Under the pieces are notes generated by a model. That model made no database searches. It had not been told where the DNA came from and saw only the letters and a program-made list of their open reading frames with translations. A stretch of DNA of 16,351 bases, from the NCBI GenBank assembly GCA_022511355.1, contig JAFLRS010000029.1, forward strand, positions 1-16,351, given 5' to 3'. Below, one piece after another: positions 7,316-13,257 of this stretch. How positions within the stretch are numbered: the stretch's first letter is position 1; the number at the start of each line of letters is the position of its first letter. This DNA is from Alistipes sp. GTDB lineage: Bacteria > Bacteroidota > Bacteroidia > Bacteroidales > Rikenellaceae. Position numbers and translations under genes: made by a program.

Positions 7316-7340
7316 ATAAAAAATCATATGGATGGAAACA

Positions 7341-7372
7341 GAAACGGTCCCTTTGTGAAAAGGGACCGTTTC
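7341..7372 (-). terminator. Terminator after the GGGtGRT gene
   Basis: A perfect 14-bp stem (7341-7354 with 7359-7372) closes a 4-nt loop, 22 nt beyond the stop of the minus-strand gene ending at 7395. The 3' flank on that strand (TGTTTCC) is only weakly U-rich. The hairpin ends where the -33 region of the next gene begins, so terminator and promoter are adjacent. Confidence 0.72.
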
Positions 7373-7394
7373 GTCTATTGTTGTGTGGCGGCTG

Positions 7395-8399
7395 TTATTT
7401 GGTCATAGCCTGCTGAACGGCCACTGCCACTGCGACGGTAGCGCCCACCATGGGGTTGTTGCCCATTCCGATGAGGCCCATCATTTCGACGTGAGCGGGA
7501 ACCGACGACGAACCTGCGAACTGAGCATCGGAGTGCATACGTCCGAGCGTGTCCGTCATACCGTAGGAAGCGGGTCCTGCGGCCATGTTGTCGGGGTGCA
7601 GGGTTCGTCCGGTACCGCCTCCCGAAGCTACCGAGAAGTAGGGTTTGCCTGCCAGAACACGTTCTTTCTTGTAGGTGCCTGCAACGGGGTGCTGGAAGCG
7701 GGTGGGGTTGGTGGAGTTGCCGGTGATGGAGACATCGACATCCTCTTTCCACATGATAGCCACGCCTTCGCGGACGTCATCGGCGCCGTAGCAGCGGACC
7801 TTCGAGCGCAGACCGGTCGAATAGGGGGTTGATTCCACCTCTTTCACTTCGCCGGTGTAGTAGTCGAATTCGGTGCGCACGTAGGTAAAGCCGTTGATGC
7901 GCGAGATGATTTTGGCGGCATCTTTGCCCAGACCGTTGAGGATTACGCGGAGGGGTTCTTTACGAACTTTGTTAGCCATTTCGGCGATTTTGATAGCGCC
8001 TTCAGCGGCTGCGAATGATTCGTGCCCTGCGAGGAAAGCGAAGCATTTGGTTTCTTCGCGGAGCAGACGTGCTGCGAGGTTGCCGTGTCCGAGTCCCACT
8101 TTGCGGTCGTCGGCCACCGAGCCGGGGATGCAGAAAGCCTGCAGACCTTCGCCGATAGCTTCAGCTGCATCGGCTGCATTCACGCAACCCTTTTTGATTG
8201 CGATGGCTGCGCCCACGACGTAAGCCCACTTTGCGTTTTCGAAGCAGATGGGCTGAGTTTCTTCGCACATTTTGTAGGGATCGAGACCCTTTTCTGCGCA
8301 AACAGCCTTCGCATCCTCCACACCATTGATTCCGTATTGAGCGAGAACGGCATTGATTTTATCTATGCGACGTTCGTAACTTTCAAATAAACTTGCCAT
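7395..8399 (-). CDS. GGGtGRT family protein
   Basis: The 334-aa product contains the motif that names this uncharacterised family, SGGGTGRTLHPDN (259-271), preceded by a Gly/Asn-rich segment and followed by SYGMTDTLGRMHSDAQFAGSSSVPAH (279-303, given here as key positions G280, D283, H289, D291, H303). Several Cys residues occur in the N-terminal half (C34, C45, C52, C72, C90, C119). There is no signal peptide or convincing membrane segment, so it should be cytoplasmic. It follows a NifU-like scaffold gene by 39 nt on the same strand, and this pairing suggests a role in iron-sulfur cluster metabolism. The biochemical function is, to my knowledge, not established. It starts with ATG at 8397-8399 (MASLFESYERRIDKIN) and ends at a strong hairpin. 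Confidence 0.9.
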   Translation of the reverse strand: MASLFESYERRIDKINAVLAQYGINGVEDAKAVCAEKGLDPYKMCEETQPICFENAKWAYVVGAAIAIKKGCVNAADAAEAIGEGLQAFCIPGSVADDRKVGLGHGNLAARLLREETKCFAFLAGHESFAAAEGAIKIAEMANKVRKEPLRVILNGLGKDAAKIISRINGFTYVRTEFDYYTGEVKEVESTPYSTGLRSKVRCYGADDVREGVAIMWKEDVDVSITGNSTNPTRFQHPVAGTYKKERVLAGKPYFSVASGGGTGRTLHPDNMAAGPASYGMTDTLGRMHSDAQFAGSSSVPAHVEMMGLIGMGNNPMVGATVAVAVAVQQAMTK

Positions 8400-8438
8400 A
8401 ATTTCCTGAATTGTTTTATGCGGTTATACGAATGCTGA

Positions 8439-9131
8439 TTACTCTTTGCGGGGGTCGATGTACTTTGCGGCGTCGTTGAAGCGTCCGTAGTGTCCTTTGG
8501 CTTTTTCTACTGCTTCGTTGGCGTCCATGCCTTTTTTGAGCATATCCATAACTTTTCCGAGGTGTACGAATTCGTAACCTATAACCTCATCGTTTTCATC
8601 GAGGGCCATGCGAGTGCAGTAGCCTTCGGCCATTTCGAGATAGCGGGTGCCTTTGGCTTTGGTGCCGAACATGGTGCCGACCTGCGAGCGGAGACCTTTT
8701 CCGAGGTCTTCGAGGGATGCGCCGATAACGAGACCGCCCTCCGAGAACGCCGACTGAGTGCGGCCGTATACGATTTGGAGGAAGAGTTCGCGCATTGCGG
8801 TGTTGATGGCATCGCAAACGAGGTCGGTGTTAAGGGCTTCGAGCAGGGTTTTTCCGGGGAGGATTTCCGAGGCCATAGCGGCGGAGTGGGTCATGCCCGA
8901 GCATCCGATGGTTTCTACGAGGGCCTCCTCGATGATGCCGTTTTTAACGTTGAGCGTGAGTTTGCAAGCGCCCTGCTGGGGTGCGCACCAGCCGATACCG
9001 TGAGTAAGACCCGAGATGTCGGTAATTTCTTTGGCTCTTACCCACTTGCCCTCTTCGGGGATGGGAGCCGAAGGGTGATTTGCGCCCTTCTTGACGCAAC
9101 ACATCTGTTGCACTTCGTGTGAATAGATCAT
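8439..9131 (-). CDS. NifU/IscU-like iron-sulfur cluster assembly scaffold protein
   Basis: The product is 230 aa with an N-terminal half resembling the IscU/NifU-N scaffold fold: GIGWCAPQQGACKLTL (45-60), VETIGCSGMTHSAAMAS (72-88) and LPGKTLLEAL (91-100) followed by C106. C49 or C56, C77 and C106 are plausible cluster ligands; C11-C12 and C172 are additional. The C-terminal half, about 110 residues, is longer than classical IscU and is specific to this subfamily. It would build or carry an Fe-S cluster for a client, most likely connected with the GGGtGRT protein encoded next. The ATG at 9129-9131 (MIYSHEVQQMCCVKKGANH) is preferred to an upstream in-frame TTG near 9194, because the promoter box lies between the two. 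No cysteine desulfurase gene is in view. Confidence 0.85.
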   Translation of the reverse strand: MIYSHEVQQMCCVKKGANHPSAPIPEEGKWVRAKEITDISGLTHGIGWCAPQQGACKLTLNVKNGIIEEALVETIGCSGMTHSAAMASEILPGKTLLEALNTDLVCDAINTAMRELFLQIVYGRTQSAFSEGGLVIGASLEDLGKGLRSQVGTMFGTKAKGTRYLEMAEGYCTRMALDENDEVIGYEFVHLGKVMDMLKKGMDANEAVEKAKGHYGRFNDAAKYIDPRKE

Positions 9132-9182
9132 AATTTCAGTCGATATTTTGTTAAAATTGTCTGTATTGACACTTCTCGGATG

Positions 9183-9190
9183 CAAATATA
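9183..9190 (-). promoter_or_regulatory. Putative promoter -7 box of the NifU-like/GGGtGRT operon
   Basis: The minus strand reads TATATTTG, giving a leader of roughly 45 nt before the ATG at 9131. The region 20 nt upstream reads TTTC in place of TTTG. It is divergent from the smpB promoter. Confidence 0.55.
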
Positions 9191-9234
9191 ACAAAACCGA
9201 TTGAAAAAAGGAAATAAATTTGCGTTAAAATAGC

Positions 9235-9242
9235 TATCTTTG
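9235..9242 (+). promoter_or_regulatory. Putative promoter -7 box of smpB-tsaB
   Basis: TATCTTTG ends 18 nt before the ATG at 9261, so the leader would be only about 10-12 nt. The TTG inside the box (9240-9242) is in frame with smpB and should not be used as a start. A TTTG at 9219-9222 is too close to serve as the -33 element. Confidence 0.55.
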
Positions 9243-9260
9243 CGAGTGAAAACCGACCCT

Positions 9261-9722
9261 ATGGCAGAGAGGCAAAAGATAAACATAAGGAACAAACGTG
9301 CGACCTTCGACTACGAGATACTCGAGGAGTACATTGCGGGCATCGTGCTTTACGGCACCGAGATAAAGTCGTTGCGCGAGGGCAAGGCTTCGATGTTCGA
9401 CTGTTACTGTTATTTCGAGCGCGGGGAGTTGTGGCTGCGGGGACTCAACATTGCCGAATACGCGTGGGGGACGTGCAACAATCATGTGCCCAAGCGTGAC
9501 CGGAAGCTGCTGCTCAACCGTCGCGAGCTCGACAAGATAGGGCGCACGTTGCAGGACAAGGGCATAACGGTGGTAGGTCTGCGCACCTTCATCAACGAGC
9601 GCGGACTGGCGAAGGTGGCTGTCGGGGTGGCCCGCGGCCGCAAGGAGTATGACAAACGCGAATATCTGAAGGCCAACGACGCGCGCCGCGAGATGGACAA
9701 GGCCCTCAAGAGTTATAAATAG
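9261..9722 (+). CDS. smpB: SsrA-binding protein SmpB
   Basis: SmpB binds tmRNA and brings it to stalled ribosomes for trans-translation. The 153-aa product has the family landmarks: the oligonucleotide-binding barrel start (NKRATFDYEILEEYIAGIVL), GTEIKSLREGKASM (about 40-53), the KRDRKLLLNRRE segment, GLAKVAVGVARGRKEYDKRE, and a basic helical C-terminal tail ending KALKSYK, which enters the decoding site. Length is normal. The ATG at 9261 (MAERQKINIRNKR) is chosen because an in-frame TTG at 9240 coincides with the promoter box. It is followed by tsaB after 8 nt, so the two are probably cotranscribed. The tmRNA gene itself is not in this window. Confidence 0.97.
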   Translation: MAERQKINIRNKRATFDYEILEEYIAGIVLYGTEIKSLREGKASMFDCYCYFERGELWLRGLNIAEYAWGTCNNHVPKRDRKLLLNRRELDKIGRTLQDKGITVVGLRTFINERGLAKVAVGVARGRKEYDKREYLKANDARREMDKALKSYK

Positions 9723-9730
9723 TTATTTTT

Positions 9731-10435
9731 ATGGCAACCATACTGTGCATCGAGACCGGCACCGACATCTGTTCGGTGGGGATAGCCCGCGACGGCGAGC
9801 TGCTGTCGCTGCGCGAGAGCGACGAGGGTCGCGATCATGCGGGCAAGGTCGGGGTTTTTACCGACGAACTTCTGAGCGAGACGGGCATAACTTCGGCCGA
9901 CATCGATGCCGTTGCCGTGGGCAAGGGTCCGGGTTCGTATACGGGTTTGCGCATCGGAGTTTCGTTTGCGAAGGGTTTGTGTTACGGATTGGGCAAGCCG
10001 TTGTTGGCGGTAGGTTCATTAGAGGCATTGGCGCAGGTTGCGCGCGAGGATTTCGAGGCTGGAATCGTGGATATCGACGACTGGTCGTCGGTTCGTCTGT
10101 GTCCGATGATAGATGCCCGCCGCATGGAGGTGTACACGCGCATTTTCGATTCGGAATGCCGTCCGCTCACCGGGGTTTCGGCCGAGGTGGTTACGGGTGA
10201 GAGTTTTTCGGAGTGGCGCGGTGACGGGACGCTGGTGATTTTCGGAAACGGCGCTGCCAAATGTGCCGGACTGCTGCCCGATGCCCGACTGATAGATGTA
10301 GTTCCGTCGGTGCGTGGTTTGGCTCCGCTTGCCGAGCGGGCATTCCGCGAGGGCCGATTCGAGGATGTGGCCTATTTCGAGCCGTTCTACCTCAAGAACT
10401 TCGTGGTCACGCAATCGAAAAAGAGGTTGTTTTAG
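9731..10435 (+). CDS. tsaB: tRNA t6A37 threonylcarbamoyltransferase complex subunit TsaB
   Basis: TsaB is the non-catalytic partner of TsaD; with TsaE they transfer the threonylcarbamoyl group to A37 of ANN-decoding tRNAs. The 234-aa product has the ASKHA-type N-terminal domain: ILCIETGTDICSVGIARDG (4-22), DHAGKVGVFTDELL (about 36-49) and the diagnostic GPGSYTGLRIG (about 66-76), followed by PLLAVGSLEALAQ. The C-terminal half is variable, as usual. The ATG at 9731 is 8 nt after smpB. Its last codons (KKRLF) lie within the left arm of the terminator hairpin at 10421-10447, and the TAG stop is in the loop. A different-frame reading inside it is only a shadow. Confidence 0.95.
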   Translation: MATILCIETGTDICSVGIARDGELLSLRESDEGRDHAGKVGVFTDELLSETGITSADIDAVAVGKGPGSYTGLRIGVSFAKGLCYGLGKPLLAVGSLEALAQVAREDFEAGIVDIDDWSSVRLCPMIDARRMEVYTRIFDSECRPLTGVSAEVVTGESFSEWRGDGTLVIFGNGAAKCAGLLPDARLIDVVPSVRGLAPLAERAFREGRFEDVAYFEPFYLKNFVVTQSKKRLF

Positions 10436-10447
10436 CGACAACCTCTT
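10421..10447. terminator. Bidirectional terminator overlapping the tsaB 3' end
   Basis: AAGAGGTTGT (10421-10430) pairs with ACAACCTCTT (10438-10447) around a 7-nt loop holding the tsaB stop codon. On the minus strand the stem is followed directly by a T run (CTCTTTTTCG), making it a better terminator for the terminase gene ending at 10456. On the plus strand the T run (ATTTTTC) begins a few bases after the stem. Confidence 0.85.
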
Positions 10448-10455
10448 CTCATTTT

Positions 10456-11910
10456 TCATATAAATCTCACGTTGCTTGTTTTTGCCGATTTGCAGTCGGT
10501 TATTTCTGTTTCTACTATTCCGGTGAGGACGTCGGCGGCGTCGTGCCAGCGGTTCGAGCGGAAATCGCGTCGGTATGTGGAGAGATGGGAACACAGTTCG
10601 TTCCAGCGCTGATTCCATCCTTTGGGCATTCTTATGTTGTGCAGCACGGTTGCCGAGTTCGAGAGTATGCGTGCTTCTTTGTTGGCGTGCTGATGAAACC
10701 ATTCGATTTTGACGGCGGGAGCCAGACGCTGTACTGCGCGTGCGAATCCTCGTCCTCCGTTGTTGCTTTCGATGAGGGCCGAACGGGTATCGGAGCGGAG
10801 GAGCATTTCGGCCACGAGACCTTCGGTGGTCTCCATTGGTTCGCGCGAGTATACGACGTCGGTCACGTAGATTATGCCGTCGGTATCGACGGCGTAGCTT
10901 ATCGAACACAGATAATCGTCGCCCGTGTCGGCTGTGTCGGTGTAGTTGGCTCGTCTTACTATGTCGGTCGGGAGGATGTCGTATTCGGCGAATCCGTTGC
11001 CGTAGAGCAGACCTTCCTGCGATGAGGGATGCCCCTGATACATACATTCGAAACGCAGCGGGTCGAGTTTGCGTTTGGCGAGCAGCAGATCGCGGCTCTG
11101 ACGCTCTTCCCACAGGGCTTCGCCGGCGGTTCGTGGGTCGATTTCCGAGGGCGGCGAGCTTTGCAGGGCTTCGAAGTTGAGCATGACCCAGCCGTGGGGA
11201 GGTATGTGTCCGATGTCCTCCCAGCTGCGTAGTCTGATTATGTCTTCACGCCGGCAGAGTTCGCCTATGAGGTCTTCGTCGTGCCATCGGGTGAAGACTA
11301 TGAGTTCGCTCGAGGAGTTGTGCATACGGGTTTTTACCACCGAGGTGTACCATTCCCAGCAGTTGGCTCTCACGACGGGCGAATCGGCCTCCATGGCATC
11401 TTTGTAGAGGTCGTCCAATATGAAGCAGTCCACGCGGTTGCCGGTTAGCGAGCCTTCGCGTCCCACCGAGAGCAGTTCTCCGCGATGACCTATTATTTCC
11501 ACTTCGTCGGAGGTTCGTATGTATTCGGCGGGTTTGCCTCCTTTTTTGATGGAGGTGTCGGGGAATATTTCGGCATATTCGCGCGATTCGAGTATTCGTT
11601 GCGCTCGCCGGTTAAAACGCGAGGCGAGGATTGCCGAGTAGGAGGCTATGGCTATTCGTTTGTCGGGGTCGAGTCCGAGCATATAGGCGGGGAGCAGGGT
11701 TGTTGCGCCCACGCTTTTGCCGTGTTGCGGCGGCATTGAGACTATGAGTTTTCGAATGTGTCCTCGCGCGAACTCTTCGAGCAGACGATAGTATGTACGG
11801 TGAAAGGGTTGCAGTTCGAGGAACGGATAGACCTTGAGTGCGAAGTCGATGAATGCGGTTGTCGAACCGGATGGTTGTCCGGTCGTTTTTTTCTCTTGTT
11901 TTTCAGTCAT
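10456..11910 (-). CDS. Phage terminase large subunit (orphan)
   Basis: The 484-aa product is a full-length DNA-packaging motor: N-terminal ATPase with Walker A MPPQHGKS (59-66), Walker B CFILDD (162-167) and a coupling-type motif TRWHDEDL (207-214); then an RNase H-like nuclease with acidic residues around D325/D328 (TDTADTGDDY), VDTDGIIYVTD (341-351), E381 (IESNNGGRG) and D457/D460 (HDAADVLTG). Every expected acidic motif is present, so the enzyme looks potentially active. In a phage it would cut and pump DNA into a prohead through the portal. Here no small subunit, portal, capsid or tail gene is present: the 3' neighbour is tsaB (convergent) and the 5' neighbour is a 95-aa protein gene on the same strand after a 151-nt gap. 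The ATG at 11908-11910 is plausible. It is a prophage remnant or a co-opted gene. Confidence 0.92.
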   Translation of the reverse strand: MTEKQEKKTTGQPSGSTTAFIDFALKVYPFLELQPFHRTYYRLLEEFARGHIRKLIVSMPPQHGKSVGATTLLPAYMLGLDPDKRIAIASYSAILASRFNRRAQRILESREYAEIFPDTSIKKGGKPAEYIRTSDEVEIIGHRGELLSVGREGSLTGNRVDCFILDDLYKDAMEADSPVVRANCWEWYTSVVKTRMHNSSSELIVFTRWHDEDLIGELCRREDIIRLRSWEDIGHIPPHGWVMLNFEALQSSPPSEIDPRTAGEALWEERQSRDLLLAKRKLDPLRFECMYQGHPSSQEGLLYGNGFAEYDILPTDIVRRANYTDTADTGDDYLCSISYAVDTDGIIYVTDVVYSREPMETTEGLVAEMLLRSDTRSALIESNNGGRGFARAVQRLAPAVKIEWFHQHANKEARILSNSATVLHNIRMPKGWNQRWNELCSHLSTYRRDFRSNRWHDAADVLTGIVETEITDCKSAKTSNVRFI

Positions 11911-11935
11911 GATGTCGTGATGAAATGCGTTTTGT

Positions 11936-11964
11936 GCGGCAGTCGCGGCCTGCCGCCTTTTTCC
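11936..11964 (+). terminator. GC-rich hairpin with T run in the terminase leader
   Basis: GCGGCAG (11936-11942) pairs with CTGCCGC (11950-11956) around 7 nt, followed by CTTTTTCC. On the plus strand this has intrinsic-terminator form although no plus-strand gene ends here; it could stop antisense transcription. On the minus strand it lies in the terminase leader. It is in a 151-nt gene-free stretch (11911-12061) of unusually high G+C. Confidence 0.4.
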
Positions 11965-12061
11965 GATGCGAAAGACGGGCGCGGCGGCCTGCGGCTGCTC
12001 TCCGGCGGCGGGGCATCGCCCGACGGGTGAGTCTGAAGCCGGAGGTGTTTTTCTTGCGGAA

Positions 12062-12349
12062 TCAGAGCATAAACTCTTTGAGGTCGCCGAACGAGAAGTC
12101 GTTGAGGATTTCCGTTCCGTCGCGGAAGGTTGCGAAGTGCCACCATACGGGTACTATGTCGGAGATGCAGCGGAGTTCTTCTTCGGGCATATCGAGAGAT
12201 TTCCGGCAGATTACCAGTGAGGCGGTGAGTTTGCAATCGATGTCGTCCGAGGAGAAGGATATTGAGCCTGAGAAGTAGCTGCATCCGCTGACTGCCTCGC
12301 GTAATCTGATGGCGGTTTCGCGGTAGAGATGAGGTGTAACTGTAAACAT
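12062..12349 (-). CDS. Conserved-looking 95-aa protein of the phage-derived island
   Basis: I cannot name a family. The 95-aa product starts MFTVTPHLYRETAIRLREAV, then has an alternating beta-rich centre (YFSGSISFSSDDIDCKLTAS), a short acidic helix (DMPEEELRCISDI), a strand reading VPVWWHFATF and an acidic-aromatic end (NDFSFGDLKEFML). There is no signal peptide, membrane segment or helix-turn-helix that I can recognise. The alternation of hydrophobic and polar residues looks like a real small alpha/beta protein, and the overlapping alternative reading on the same strand is Arg/Pro-rich and implausible. It begins 128 nt from the divergent S24 regulator and precedes the terminase gene on the same strand, so it is probably part of that remnant phage transcription unit. 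It does not look like a standard terminase small subunit. Confidence 0.7.
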   Translation of the reverse strand: MFTVTPHLYRETAIRLREAVSGCSYFSGSISFSSDDIDCKLTASLVICRKSLDMPEEELRCISDIVPVWWHFATFRDGTEILNDFSFGDLKEFML

Positions 12350-12371
12350 TTAGGTATAAATTATTGAATTA

Positions 12372-12403
12372 TTTGCGTATTCAAAATAAATCATTTAACT
12401 TTG
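12372..12403 (+). promoter_or_regulatory. Promoter of the XRE-S24 regulator
   Basis: TTTG at 12372-12375 and TAACTTTG at 12396-12403, spaced by 20 nt, match the Bacteroidota -33/-7 consensus. The leader would be about 70 nt. A possible opposing -7 box (minus-strand TAATTTTG, 12409-12416) overlaps it closely, without a clear -33 element. Confidence 0.7.
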
Positions 12404-12475
12404 CAGTGCAAAATTAAGTTCAAAATTTTAATTCTGCTCAATTTTATTCAAAAATTTAACATCAAATTTTTTGAT
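12380..12475. promoter_or_regulatory. Candidate operator region of the S24 regulator
   Basis: Four related AT-rich boxes occur in the divergent control region: TTCAAAATAAA (12380-12390), TTCAAAATTTTA (12419-12430), TTCAAAAATTTAA (12447-12459) and the exact palindrome ATCAAATTTTTTGAT (12461-12475), which ends 2 nt before the regulator's ATG. They would be suitable for autoregulation by the adjacent repressor. High A+T makes chance repeats likely, so this remains a suggestion. Confidence 0.35.
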
Positions 12476-12477
12476 AA

Positions 12478-13155
12478 ATGGAAACAGGCGATAAATTAAA
12501 ATTGATAAGAAAGACGTTGTCGATGACGCAAGAGCAGCTGGCACAGCGACTTGGAGTGGGCAAGGCGGCCTTGTCGATGATAGAGACGGGCAAGGCCGGA
12601 CTGTCGTCGCGCAACAGGAACATACTTGTTCAAGAATTGAACGTCAATCCCGAATGGCTCGATGACGGTCGCGGCGAGATGTTCAATGCCGACCCCGATT
12701 TGACGGCATTTCGTCTGCGGACCGACAATTCGCTGCCCATGCAGAGCGTGCCGCTCTATTCGACGAAGGGCACGGCGGGTTTGGTGCCTCTGTTTGCCGA
12801 CGACACGCAGATAAAGCCGGTGAACTGGATTCACATTCCCGACCTTCCGAAGTGCGACGGTGCGATTCATGTTGCGGGCGATTCGATGTATCCGATAATC
12901 AAGAGCGGCGACATTGTTCTGTACAAGCAGCTGCACGATTTGAACGACATATTCTGGGGCGATATGTATCTGCTTTCGATAGAGATTGACGGCGAGGAGT
13001 TCATCACGGTGAAGTATGTCCAGAAGTCGGATGTGGAGGGGTGCGTGAAGTTGGTGAGTCAGAATCCTCATCATGCCGACAAGGATATCGCCATGAACCG
13101 CATACGCGCCATAGCGTTGGTGAAGGCGAGCATACGAATGAATACGATGCGTTAA
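12478..13155 (+). CDS. XRE-family repressor with S24 (LexA/CI-like) peptidase domain
   Basis: The 225-aa product is a LexA/lambda CI-like regulator. Residues 4-65 form an XRE helix-turn-helix (LKLIRKTLSMTQEQLAQRLG, then GKAALSMIETGKAGLS). Residues 88-225 form an S24 domain with the catalytic serine in GDSMYPIIKSGD (Ser136) and the general-base lysine in TVKYVQK (Lys179). An Ala100-Gly101 bond in KGTAGLVPLF lies 36 residues before the serine, close to the 35-residue spacing in LexA, so RecA-stimulated self-cleavage is plausible. It would repress DNA-damage-inducible phage genes. It is divergent from the 95-aa protein/terminase unit, the usual repressor position, and separated from it by a low-G+C control region. 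The ATG at 12478 fits the HTH start. It could also be a domesticated regulator acting elsewhere. Confidence 0.9.
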   Translation: METGDKLKLIRKTLSMTQEQLAQRLGVGKAALSMIETGKAGLSSRNRNILVQELNVNPEWLDDGRGEMFNADPDLTAFRLRTDNSLPMQSVPLYSTKGTAGLVPLFADDTQIKPVNWIHIPDLPKCDGAIHVAGDSMYPIIKSGDIVLYKQLHDLNDIFWGDMYLLSIEIDGEEFITVKYVQKSDVEGCVKLVSQNPHHADKDIAMNRIRAIALVKASIRMNTMR

Positions 13156-13229
13156 TCGTCTTTGAATGCGCGAGTTGCGCCGATAAACTTTTTTTGCGGT
13201 TTTCGGTTGTCAATCCGCGGGAAAATAGA

Positions 13230-13237
13230 TATATTTG
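13230..13237 (+). promoter_or_regulatory. Putative promoter -7 box of korAB
   Basis: TATATTTG lies 20 nt before the korA ATG, with GTTG (13206-13209) 20 nt upstream as a near-match to TTTG. The implied leader is short, about 12-15 nt. Its position rules out in-frame upstream starts. Confidence 0.65.
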
Positions 13238-13257
13238 CAGGCTATTATCTGAACAAA

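Noticed and set aside
9132..9260. A tmRNA or other RNA gene near smpB.
   Set aside because: The 129-nt spacer holds divergent promoters only; no tRNA-like domain or tag reading frame was visible.
11907..12284. A 125-codon minus-strand reading that overlaps the terminase start as ATGA.
   Set aside because: Its composition is Arg/Pro/Leu-rich without a recognisable fold, it overlaps the more protein-like 95-aa gene, and its second half covers a GC-rich gap. It looks like a shadow.
13168..13195. Possible terminator after the S24 regulator (GCGC-GAGTT-GCGC then a T run).
   Set aside because: The stem is only 4 bp and the T run begins eight bases after it, so it does not meet a reasonable standard.
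13162..13257. An in-frame N-terminal extension of korA.
   Set aside because: It crosses the TATATTTG box, and the family N-terminus is matched from 13258.
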